DNA from: Tenebrio molitor
Lineage: Eukaryota; Arthropoda; Insecta; Coleoptera; Tenebrionidae
Direction of reading: 5' to 3'
NCBI RefSeq assembly: GCF_963966145.1
Contig: NC_091046.1
Span: 5,518,001 to 5,582,000 of the forward strand
Length of the DNA: 64,000 bases
Part shown: piece by piece, positions 25,483 through 37,600 of the stretch
Position numbering within the stretch: the stretch's first letter is position 1
Layout of the letters: every line of letters begins with the position of its first letter
Translations under genes and position numbers: made by a program
The notes under the pieces: generated by a model
What the model was told of the DNA's origin: nothing
What the model saw: the letters and a program-made list of their open reading frames with translations, nothing else
The model's database searches: none

Positions 25483-27180
25483 ATGTCTTCGATAAATAAA
25501 AAACTAAAGTAATTGAAGGAAGCGCCTGAATTAATCGTGAATCTAAAAAAGCAAAATAATACTTGAACTAAGTACCTATAAAATGAAAATAAAAGGAAGT
25601 AATAAAGAAACAGGCTCAATGTTCTTTACAAAGGGTTTTAACGAAATATGATAATAACAATAAATGATTGATTATTATTGTTATGATAAAGTTAGTAAGC
25701 GCTGAGTGCCAAAAAATAAGAAAAGGAAAAGAGAGTTCACAGACAATGGCCAGCAAGAAGGCCAGAGCTGAACCTCGCGGACCACCGCTGGTGGAAACAT
25801 ATACCTGTGTGCATTATGAGAAACTCAGCTCAAATCGAATTCTCATTCACGAGATGCATCCATTGTCGTAGCGTTGAAAGTCCCGATTAAATAAAAGCGA
25901 AATTTCTTGGTGGAACTGCAATGACGGTGTTCCCGGAGCTTAATTGGTATTCCATGAATAACAACTGTATCAATACATCTCGGTAGCGTATCCATTACGC
26001 TAGAAAACCATTGTCATTGGGATTGATCTGGTTAGAGAGTTCTCCAACTTGAATATAGAGACACAAAGTCGTAATTATGCAGGTTAGTTAGCTGAATAAG
26101 ATAGAATCTAAAGACGGCGTCCCGAAAGGCCCCAGCTTTTGTATCATTTTTACGAGCAGCGGGTAACTAATTACAAAACAAGACAACCGTAATCGGTTTA
26201 TTCTTGTTCGTTAGCGGACGCGGTAGGTACGGTCAATATTATTATTGATAAATATTTGTTAATTGAAAAAAGTTATTAGATTAGCGATTTATCTAATGAC
26301 TTTTAATAACGCCGGACCGAGACCGTTAACCGGGGCCAGTTGTTGTTGTCTCACAGTTACTCGTCTAATTTATCAACCGAACCATCTTTAATTTAGGATC
26401 CTCGTCTACCATTTTCACCAACTAACTGTGCTTTCAGCGAAATAAGAAGAAAAGCACCACTACTGCCAACCGTTAAACTAATACCAGCCTGTTACCATCT
26501 ACGATTAATAACGCTATTAGCATAATGACCGGTAACGTAAACGGTTGTCAGGATTGACAGGGTGTCGCTTTTGACAAGAGATTTTTTGCCGATCCGAAAC
26601 AAGCACCGATTAAGTTACACTGAATATGGAAATATTGAAATGGACCTTATTAAAGTTGACGTTACGCCAAATTTGACATGGGTACGACATGGATATCACA
26701 GGTGCGCCACTTTTCCACCGACCACCACCAAATACCAATGGATTTATAGAATGTGCACACGAATGCAAATTAGCAGAGCTGGATATTTTACAAGAGTCGT
26801 GCATTAGGATTTCTTTTATTCTCGTTTTGCGATAGTTGTTGGTTTTATTGTGCGGAATAATCGCATAAATAATTATCTTTCTATCTATTATCTGTTTGTG
26901 GAGTAAATCCGGAACAGATGATAGATGCCCTTGCATTGAAGAAAGATCAATTTATTCACACGCGTACGTGAGCAAAGGCAATTATTAGCGTTTAGTTTAT
27001 TGCGTCGGATGGTGCAGGACGAGGAGGCACAGCGGAAATGCAGTCATTTACTGCATGGCAAATAAGTAGGTGGGGAATGGACAAGATCAAAAATTGAGAT
27101 GTTCTAAAATTGGCACAGACGAGAGATTTACCAATCAACCATGAAAAGTCTATTTTTATTCGTTTTCAACATGATTTTTT

Positions 27181-27357
27181 AGAGGCGTTGGATTCTCTCA
27201 TGGGCTGTGACCTTGGAAATATCTACGCGAAGGCGAGTGAAAAATCTCGTAACTCCAAAAAAACGAGACAGAGAGGGCACTAACGTAACGAATGAGAGCG
27301 ATATTTGTCGTTTGCGCAGATATGACTCATAGCCCATGAGAAAATCCAACACCTCTA
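27181..27357 (+). mobile_element. CATGGGCT-type inverted-repeat element
   Basis: Left end AGAGGCGTTGGATTCTCTCA and right end TGAGAAAATCCAACACCTCT form inverted termini. The interior shares ACTAACGTAACGAATG and TTTGCGCAGATATGACTCAT with the copy at 16.8-17.0 kb. It is about 177 bp, internally deleted relative to that copy, and has no coding capacity. Confidence 0.88.
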
Positions 27358-29079
27358 CCTCCGTTAGTACCTACTTGTCTAGGAAAAATTTTCTTTGCAG
27401 ACATTTTTCATTTAGTGAATTAATCTGGCATAAAAAATAAAGAATAAGAAATCTAGCATAAAAAATAAAGAATAATAATTCTTTAATTGCAGCAACAAAG
27501 ATTGCCACCATGAAATCATCAAGTTGGAAGACAGAAGAAGAGTAGAAATTTAAAGAGTCATGAACTGGTATCGTGGCAAGGGCGGTAAAGATCCCTAAAT
27601 TCAAATAAAGGGGCTTCATATTTTTAGCCATAAAGTTATCAAGATAAAAGACACATATCTTCACTCTTCCGTCAAAGAACGTAGAAGCTACGAGAAAGAA
27701 CACAAAGAGAGGAAACATTTCTAAAAAGCTTAAAAATCCATGGATTTTGATATTGTGAGAAAAAAAATCTACTCTTAACGCAGATAAGGTGGAAGAAATT
27801 TTCCGCCAAGCCTGATTCTTTAAAAATTAAATTAAATAAGGGTAAAGGGTATCTTGGAAAAGAAGTCAATAAATATGAAATTTTTCCCAAGCAAATCTTT
27901 GAAAGCATTAGGGTAAAAAAGCTCTTTTTAGTTGGCATCATCAATTCTGGTCGAATTCGATGGGGACATTTACGCCAATTACATAAAAATAGAAGCCGGT
28001 GACAAATTGTGCAAAGCTCTTTGTAGAATACGATAGCGTTGTCTGAAGCCGGCACCCCACCGGAGCCACCCTCCGCAGCAAGTTGTCAACACAATGTCAA
28101 ATATTCATCGTGGTCGCCGTCGATTGGGATATGCAATTTTCATGTAGTTTTTTCTGGTCACGTGTCCGTTATTGAACACCCAGAGACAGAGCACTCGGAA
28201 AGCACAGCGGCCGCACTAATAGAATTAAGTGCTTTTGATTATTATTTTGACGTGTTTCTCGCCTAAGCCGGCATTAGATCATAATTTAATTCCTTAATGT
28301 TTTGTAACGTGGTCGCGGCCGCCATAACGAATCGAATTAAGGATTACGATGATTGATTTCCACTAGGTGTAACCGGTGGAATTCCGCACTCGCAACGACT
28401 TCCCCGCGAGGGGTTAAATCGTCGAAAACGGGGCCGCTCCTGGACATAAGTTCGCAGCGGCGGTCGTCCCTGAAATGATAAATGCACCGTCCCCATGCGG
28501 TCCTCGCTCCCATAAAATAAGCTCATCTTTTTTGGGAAGCGGCCACTAAAAAACGGGAAAACATTACCAGCAGGTCGCATGATCGTGTTAGTTGCGCCTG
28601 CTGAGTGCCGCCGGAACAGGGAAACGGCCGGGGTGACCCGGAGTCGGGAGGGTGGAGGATAAAGCGGGATGAAGGCGCACACTGCCGCCGATAAACTGTA
28701 AGGAAGATTCAGGACGAATTGGGGGTTATGGGGTTTTTGTTCCCGAGATGAGCGGCTTCGAGGCGATTTTTTTAATAAGACCCGACCAAAACTGTCAAAT
28801 GGAAAAACGAAAAAATCTTAAGACGTACAGATTTTTCTGGACAAGAAGTTACACTCTAGTACAAGAAGTAAATGTTATTAGAGCATGTTCAAATCGAGAA
28901 GTACATGGGCGGTCCTAGAATTCACGTGACAACCAGTTACGCTCGACCCCACGGGATGTGTACTTCTTTTTTGACCGCGCTCTACCAGCTCTTGAAATAG
29001 ATATTATCGCACGATATGATTTGATTTTTTTTTGATGTGGGGTGAAAAGGAGTGCCCGATGGGCGCTGTAGCCTATTTA

Positions 29080-29271
<192 letters not shown>

Positions 29272-30760
29272 TTAATAAACGCGTTGCACAACGCAACGTA
29301 GCGCAGCGGCCCACGTGCGAATTTTTGTTTTGACGCGTGGATTTTTCCAAATCGGCTTAATTAAATTGTGGTCTTTATTTGGCGCCGTTGTTTGCCAGTA
29401 ATGCCGTATTTATGCGCAACAGATATAACATGGCAATAACAATAAATATTGGCACTAAATAAATCGTTACAGGCATGACTACCTCCGCTTTTATTTAATA
29501 AATACCACACTTAAATTAGAAGTACTGTTGCAAAAACACGTATTTATGGTACAATTAAAAAATTTATTTATGATATCTGCTGACTGATATAAGTGGTTGT
29601 GCTCTCGCGGGAACATTGTTGCCGCGAGTGCCGCGATATTCGCGGATCAATCCGCCATTTTGTCGCGAATCGCAATCACGTAATTTATGCGACGTTTCGC
29701 AACTTTACGACTTGTCATCGGGGACAAACACAATTGTCGTTATGACCACCGGTTCAATGAAAACTAATTAATGGAATAATTGCTTATTACTTATTGATTA
29801 TTAAAATGATTATTGTTTTTCAGCTCCGATTAAGCAACGGACTTTCGAACATGAGGAAATTGAACAATCTGAGGCCTTCTCCGCTATTAAATTGCGACAC
29901 TGAATATTCATCATTCGCGTTTTTGATGCGAAACTGTCGAGGCATCCGGTTTTTTGGAAAAAAATTAATTTACAGGAGCGGATGGAATCGACACTGCGGA
30001 GTTCTCGAAATAAACTCACCAATTGAGTAAGAATGCTAGGAGGTAGCCAAGGTCACCAAATGTGTTAACACTAAAATCACCTTGTAAGTCGTAAATTTAT
30101 TCAATTAGTGGGGATATTTTCCCAGCGCGCATTATTTATGACGCGGGCTGTACACAGCGAGCTGCTAATTCCAGGATTTTTGCGGAGGAAGCAAATCAAG
30201 CAACAGAAAAGAAGAAGATTTGCTGCTTTTACATTTACTACCAAGATACAGAGTAATCGCCGCTATTATACAGGTGTCTTAAAATTATCGTATTCCGAGT
30301 TCGGGGCTTAGTAGGGGACATCCTGTTGACCAAGTAAAAATGTTTAAAAAAAAATGCTGTCACTTTGAAAAAAATATCAAAGTTGCCAATATTTGTTCAA
30401 AAGTACCTGATTAATATTCTAGCTATGTTGTACTTCCACTTTGAACAAAAATTGGAAAAATAAAACTTTTATTTTTTTGAGATAAAGCTGTTTTTTCAAG
30501 AAATGTCTTTTCATTTATATTTTAATATATTACATAATCATCCTCAACATATTTCAAAATGAATGTCAACCATTTATATTTTTTATGTGAAGAAAACACG
30601 ATGAAAAGTTTGAACCTTCAGACCCATATATCTTCGTAAAGACCCCCCTATATTTTTTATTTTATTTTTTCGAGACCCCCGACTTGGTATATGTTAATTT
30701 TGCGACACAGATAGATAACATTTGTTTGTAAATTGTAAAATGATTCCCGGTTAGTAATTA

Positions 30761-30840
30761 GTTATTTACATTAGAGTACGGTAGGGGTATTTTACAGCGC
30801 GAAAATTAGATTTTAGGTGCGAGGCGAAGCCGAGTGCCCT
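30761..30840 (+). repeat. Dispersed repeat TTATTTACATTAGAGTACGG, copy 1
   Basis: It shares GTTATTTACATTAGAGTACG, GTAGGGGTATTTTACAGCGC and GAGGCGAAGCCGAG with reverse-oriented copies at 41668-41748 and 57897-57979. It is probably the end of a larger element; the opposite end was not identified. Confidence 0.85.
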
Positions 30841-32159
30841 GAGTAGTTGAGTGGTGTGCACATTTTCATCAAGAGATAGAATTCTGTTATATTGCTTTTG
30901 ATAAAAACTCACTTAAAAATTTGATTTTGACCTATGAAATTGTAGTTGGAGCGTTTCTTGCGGCGATAAAAAGATATCTAATTTCATTCGTATTCGCGGA
31001 AAAAATTTGCTAAAAATGTGTGAAATGAAATAAACCAAGTATTATATTTGGACACCTGCAGTCAAAAGAGACATCGAATCCAATTTAAAAATAACAGGAA
31101 TCTCCGAAAACGGTTTCTCCACAATAGCCCCGATAGTAACTCTCTTCTTTGATTAAACTAGGTGGCTGGCAGTTATTCAGGATGTGACCAACACAAAAAT
31201 CCGAATTAAAATATTATGTTCCATTGAGCGGTGACCCCATAACTCGAATGAAAATTAAGCATTATCCATATAAAATACAATCTAAATACCATTGAGAAAA
31301 TTACAGTAATCACAATCCAGCAGTGACGAAACTTTCATTGCGGTTAATGTGTAGCTGGCAAGCCAACAAAAACCCACCAGACAAACACCGTCGAGTCCGA
31401 GAAAATTTAGTGCCCAACCCTATTGATTTTTGGTATTCGCTGGAAAAGTTTGCCCACACTGAATAATTTATGGCAATTGTCGTCCCGAATACTAAAAAGT
31501 CCGTGATAACAACATTGTCGCAGCGTCGCACTTGCAGCCGAGATAACGGTGCAGTCGGGGAAAAATGCATCGGGAGAGTGTTGATAACCGAGACACCACG
31601 TATTGTGGAGGAGAGAAATACGGGTCAGCCTAACGGAAATACAAAACGAGGCTGATATCTATCCGATTTTTGTGTGATTTTATGCGTTCGCCATTTGCAT
31701 CGGTGCATTCTGCATCTACATGTTAATTAGCTGCGCCATCAATGGAGGATGATAGCGTAATAAATATGGCGGCGGCGGCGAAAAAACCGCACTTTATAAG
31801 CCTCCACATAAAACGAAACTATTTTAATTAAATGCCAAGACTTGGTATGCCGGCGCAATAATTTCGGTCCAGATAGGGCATCACAATCGATAATGCCGGA
31901 TACAGGGGATAACGCCGCAAATACATCAATTTTACCAGAAAACAATAGTTTCCACCACTATGCACGTCCACCTGAATGGAAGCAAATAAAATCGTTGGCG
32001 GATTTAAACGATAAAAAGCCGCAAATAATAATTTATATCGAAATCAACGCTGTTATTCAATTGTGGATCATAAATCAGGTTTATTGCTGGCAGTAATTAG
32101 TATAAGCCCGTAATTGATTGTTTGAACCTTAATGCTGATTTATTACAAATATCGAATCA

Positions 32160-32440
32160 TACGTAAGTACTCTCCGTGAGTGCATTAATAAGCCGAGCGT
32201 AATTGAGCACGAGTACCACACAAAAATTCATTATTTTTTTTGGAACAAACTACAGGGTGGGTCGATTTTATGGCCGTCTGATCTCTCCAACCATAAATAC
32301 TGTTATATGGGTTTGCTGGTTCTTGCAAATTTTAAAGCAGGAACATAAAACCAAATAGGTACCATAACCCGGATAGTAGTCGTACCGTGTGGGTGTCGAA
32401 GAAAACACTATCAAGTTTCTTAGATGAAATAGAAAAGAAA
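32160..32440 (+). repeat. Diverged duplicated segment, copy 1
   Basis: It aligns in the same order and orientation with about 33805-34095. Shared landmarks are TAAGTACTCTCCGTGAG, GAGCACGAGTACCAC versus GAGCACAAGTACTAC, CTCCAACCATAA versus CTCCAGCCATAA, AAAGCA..AACATAAAA, and CCGTAACCTGAATAGTA-like sequence. Divergence and indels are substantial. Neither copy has coding capacity. Confidence 0.7.
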
Positions 32441-32479
32441 GAAAGAAGAGAAGAAAAAATAAAATGAAAGCTGCTTTTA

Positions 32480-32655
32480 TAGGTGGTGGATTTTCTCGTG
32501 GGCTATGAGTCATATCTGTGCAAACAACGAATATCGGTCTAAGTAGGCGCTACAAACTCAAAGGAAAACATCATCAGTCGTTGGTATCGTCGCTCTCTCG
32601 CACTCGCGCAGATATTTGCAAGGTCACAGCCCATGAGAGAATCCAATTCCTCTAC
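32480..32655 (-). mobile_element. CATGGGCT-type inverted-repeat element, reversed copy
   Basis: It starts GGTGGATTTTCTCGTGGGCT and ends AGCCCATGAGAGAATCCAAT then TCCTCTAC, with internal GGTCACAGCC and GCGCAGATATTTGCAAGG. It matches the 16.8-kb copy in reverse complement. It is about 175 bp and non-coding. Confidence 0.85.
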
Positions 32656-33804
32656 TAAGAAAGAATCTAAGAACATAAAATGGTGAACTAAATTTGAAGA
32701 GAAGAAAGGCGGGAGTTGACAGAAAAGGAATTTAAAAAGAATTACAAAAACCAAGAAACTATTGCAACAAAAAAGAGGGTGAGGGAAAAAGTACTAGTCA
32801 AATAGTGTATTTTGGAAAACACAGAAAATTTGGTAAAGCAAATATTTATGTAAATTCGTGTTTAATTGAAGCAAACAGCCTGCTAAAATGGAGAGAGAAA
32901 CAATGAAATTTAGCAAAAAAAAAGTGTAGTGGAAAGGAGAGAAAGGAGAAACAGTCCGGCTTACAAAATCGCTAAAAAATGCGTAGTTTGACAACACACA
33001 CTTCTGTTAAATCGCTTTCATTAAAGCGAGCTCGCTTTGGGCAATTTATAAGAGGGAAACAGCCCGGCACGTGACCGCCACGTGACTTTCGAACGATCAG
33101 CGGTTGTCACTAAGTGATAAAGTGACTCCCACAAAAAATAATATGACCATAATTTAGACGGATTCGCCGTGACAGGCTTCAAAGAGGGAAGAGGAAATCC
33201 ATTCTGGAGCGGAAAGCAAGAATACAATTTAAAAAAGCTCCGAAGGGAGCCGGCCAAGACATTTTAATATCCCCCGACTGATTTTTGTTCAACTTTGCGA
33301 TGGCTATCGCGGCGGAGAGTCATCGCAGAAAATGATCCGGCGGCAACAACAAAGACGCCGTTTACCGAATATCGCTAATTGGCGGTGTAGCGGGGTCGCT
33401 CCGGCAAGAATGCGACTAGTGCGAGTAAATATTGGACACGTAGCGAGGAGGAAGTGCGAGTCGTTGTGGTTTCGGTGCAAAAGAAACACATTCGGTAGCT
33501 GAATGTTTTCAATAGATGGCCTCGAGCGGATCGTGCCACTTGCTAAAAACACATTATTACGAAATGAATCGCCTTTTACTAAATGTCAACAATTAGTACT
33601 GATGAAAAAGACCGAATGGAAGTGAGGTCTCACTAATAGGCTTCTCGAGAAGAAAACTTGAGAAATGGAGAGAGCTCATTTTAAAGCTGAAGAGTACCTA
33701 GGTACTACAGACATTTGAATTTTTGTCAAAACAAATATTTTGAGCGTTCTAGATTGCAGTGACAATTTCTCTGAAATTCTAAATCGTCATTAAAGATCGA
33801 TTCA

Positions 33805-34095
33805 TTGTAAGTACTCTCCGTGAGAATCTGTAATTATTGTACCGAGCACAAGTACTACATCAAAACTTTATAATTGTGGAAGAAACATTCTAGAGGGACT
33901 ACGTTTTGTCATCGTTATGGATTGATCACTCCAGCCATAACGCTACCTCAGTGTTGGCGGTACTTCCACATTTCAAAGCAATAAAAAGAACATAAAATTA
34001 AATATGTAGAAAGGCCGTAACCTGAATAGTAATAGTGTACATACATGTGGGCTGAATAGATCTAATGATAGTTTTGTCTCTATTCTTTCTTAGCT
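33805..34095 (+). repeat. Diverged duplicated segment, copy 2
   Basis: Second copy of the segment at 32160-32440, offset about 1.65 kb. Only order and landmark words are conserved (see copy 1), so it is an old duplication or two insertions of one element family. Confidence 0.7.
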
Positions 34096-34410
34096 CTATA
34101 CCTTCTTCTTGAGAAAAAAGGTTTTAAGGTACTACACCTGAATGACGTTCCCTTGACAATTCACACAGATTTTACGTAGGAATTCATTTATTTTCTTTGG
34201 AAAATGAAGAATACAACGATGGTGGTCTACATTGTAGTACCTAAGTACCACTAAAATCTCAAATCTCATGATATTTGAAGGAGACTTGTACTAAAAAATA
34301 CAAAAATAATCAAATATTGGGTGTTCATTTAAATTTATCCTCAAAGTTGGCGTTGAAGAGCTGATTGTGAACGCACCACAGATTCCAGATCACGGGTTAG
34401 CTATTTAAAT

Positions 34411-34776
34411 GCGTTCAAATGAAAACCTGGGCTGAGTAGGCGTTGAAAAAACAAAACCATTTGGAACAGAAGTTTGAATTTCCCGCCGTTTGACGTGAAT
34501 GACGAATGACATTTGTTTATGTTTAATTGGCACATGATTGAACATGTTTATTTTTAACAAAGAATGCCCTTGGATATTTGCTTCACGAATAAGAATAGTC
34601 AGTTATCCTATTTTTAATGTAAAACATTGCAAAGAAAGAAAAACAACAGAAAGATTTTTGTAAATTTTAGGTTAGCTGTCAACATGCTCTAATTACAACT
34701 GTCAATTTACACTTTAAAAAAGCAAAACAATTGACCGTTTCCAACGCCTTCCAAGCCAATGATTTCATTTGAACGC
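34411..34776 (+). mobile_element. GCGTTCAAATGAAA inverted-repeat element, copy 2
   Basis: Ends GCGTTCAAATGAAAACCTGG and (right, as written) GATTTCATTTGAACGC are inverted repeats. GGCGTTG on the left pairs with CAACGCC on the right. The 366-bp interior aligns in reverse with 22993-23316. It has no open frame of note. No clear target duplication was found. Confidence 0.88.
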
Positions 34777-37046
34777 CCGATATAACCTCACTTTTTGCGT
34801 TGTTTGTGTTTTTACTCTGCAAACTGACGAGTGTTTAATTAATTTTACCTACATTGCAAAATCTTCAGTTCTGCAAAAGTTTGGTGATTTAACGACAGTG
34901 TAAAAGGATGGTGCTCTTTATTTTGCCCCCATTTTTTCTCTTTTGTATAAAATTTTACAGCCTACAGCTGAATTTCTGAAATATCATATTGAATGCATTA
35001 ATTTTTTCAAAGAAAGCACTAAACACTAATAACTTGAATGTGCAACAGAATAGACCAAATTAGAAGGCAATTACCAAGATAATAAACAATACAATAAAAT
35101 GAGAACATTAAAGTTTATGGCAAAAATATACATTATACTCTTCTACCTTTCTCTAACCATAAATTCGAATTTATTTCGATAAAACAGAAACGTATTTTGG
35201 GTATTTTGCCCAATGTGTTTGTCCAGCACCAACGAAAACTTATGCATATTTTTCATGATTGATTCGATTGATTTGCACATTTTCTACAATCCGAAATTTC
35301 CTACGTGTGAGAGTCCCATTTGGGGTGAGGCTAAGAAAGTCCCGCTCCTGCACGCGCATCCTGGCAGGAGCGCGGGCTGCGTGCAGCAGGACCCATCCGG
35401 GTCAAATAATTTATCATTGAACCCGGCGTTTTGCAGAGTCATGTGATAGCTTCGGCGGTTACAACAATTAGTGTCCTCGGAACCGACAGTTCATTAAATG
35501 TAAACTAGTTTTACAGATTTTTATTTAGTCCTCGAGTCGGAATGTCATTCTGGAAATGGATATTGTCAGCGGATTAGTGGAAATGAAAATGGTTTCAATC
35601 GGGTTTTTTGCCTCAGCCGCAAGATTTACAACGGAGGAGGAGGCGACGGGAATTCGGTCAGAATAAAAGGGCAATTTACTGTTACGGCTAAAAATAAGAA
35701 CAGATGCATTTTAAATAATGAAACTCTAATATTCCGTACTACGAATAATAATTCGAGCGAGTAGCGGTACTCCATTGAAAAAATTGATTCGTTTTTTTGA
35801 CGGCGCTCAGACCAAATCGAATCTCGCCTCATGAAAATTTCTCAGGCCACGTGCAATGTTTGTTGTAGCGTCACGTGTTGATGAATAACAAAATTAATAA
35901 ATGTGATGAAAGATCGAAAGATAGAGAGTATGGCGAAAGAACTGATCGGAACTGTTTCGCAGTTTCTTCTAAACACAATAATTCTCGTAATGGGCACTTT
36001 CGAAACGGCTCGTTATGATGTAAAGCGTAAGACATTTAAATTTCGTTCTGTTAGTTCTGGTAAAAGGAAAAATTGTACATATTCATCGTTACTCAATGAA
36101 AAGAAATTATCAATCGAATCGAAGAAATTCGTTAAGATAATGTGACTCAGCACTCCGGTAACTGTTATGGTTATTTCGGACAAACGAAATTTTACGTTTC
36201 TAAAACAACAAAAACAACAGGACAAGGTTGTACCGGTGTTGCGAGGCAATTTTCCAATCTTATGTAACTGCAAAACATATTGAAGCGGCCAAAAATTTAA
36301 TCGACTGGGGGAAATACCATTAAATTTTATTAAAATTTGTCAAGGCTGATAAACACATCATCTTTTCAAATTTTTCGTAGTTGAGAGGCTAAACAATTTT
36401 CAAATGTGCAACACACAATACTAAATCTTTCGTTTTGAATTGTGGAGATGACACATACGTAGGAAGTGAATAATTTGGCAAGACACAAAATAGTTAAAGT
36501 ACATCTAAAGAATGAGGAAAAAAATGTAGATTAATGTTGGTAAATAATGTTAGCTTGCAACATGGGACTAATAAATAAAAATCTAAAAAAAACCTATAAT
36601 TTGAAGTTTTAGCAAACGGCACAAGACATTTTTGTTAAGGAAAGATGGTGAAATAATTGTTACAGCGTTTTTCTCTTTTGTCAATTGTATTTTACTATTT
36701 CTCAAAACTATTTCATATTTACGTCACTCTGACATTTAATAGAGATAGAAAATAGTTTTGGGGAATAGTGAAATAAAATTAACAAAAGAGGAAAACCAAA
36801 AGGAAAACAATGTGAACAAAATCAAATCAAATCTAAGGAATACATTTTTTATAGTACTTAATAATTCGATTTACAAATTTTAGCAATATTTTTCCAAAAA
36901 ATAGTAATACACATTCTTTTATTTAATTAAAAAATTTGTTTGCTATTCTGCTTTTGACAAAGATAGACAAACTGACAAAAACTACCAAACAAGGAATTTA
37001 TAATATTTTGAGAATTTAAAATATGTATGTATTTTGATTCCAAATA

Positions 37047-37600
37047 CCGGGTGAGTTAAGTTTTACCGCCCTCACGATTAAGCCTATTAAAAAATTAGTA
37101 AAAATTACGAATTTTTGGGGTTACATTGCCTTGATATAAGACTTCAAATGTGTGTGATCAATTTTCTCTTATCACTTAATTCAGAGCCATAAAATAAAAA
37201 AAATCGATTTTGACCAAAACAATTTTTTTTGTGCACGCTCATAATTCACAATTAATTCAAATAGCACATTTATGAAATTCGCATCAAAAGAAAATTATAC
37301 GTTTTTGAATTATTCCAATTTTAACATTAAGAGCGAAAAATGACCAAGATTTACAATTGCAGTGTCATAAATAAATATCTCATTGTTGGGAAACATCTGT
37401 TGACCACTTTTCTAGTAATTCTTAAGTCCCTAAAGCGTACCATAAACATTAAAACACAATCTTTACCTGTTTCATTAAAAATTTTGAAATTTCTACAGAC
37501 TGTTCTACTGTAATACACAATCATTCCTGAATTTTTTGAGAATTTTAAATTGATTAGAAGTGGGTGTTTTCGCTCGGGCGGTAAAACTTAACTCACCCGG
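37047..37600. mobile_element. CCGGGTGAGTTAAGTTTTAC inverted-repeat element, 554 bp
   Basis: Left terminus CCGGGTGAGTTAAGTTTTAC then CGCCC pairs perfectly with right terminus GGGCG then GTAAAACTTAACTCACCCGG. TA flanks both ends (37045-37046 and 37601-37602). The roughly 25-bp termini are identical, suggesting relatively recent activity. The interior is AT-rich without a transposase frame. Confidence 0.92.

Noticed and set aside
28344..28682. 112-codon minus-strand frame
   Set aside because: GC-rich, Arg/Pro-heavy translation without motifs; best explained by base composition.
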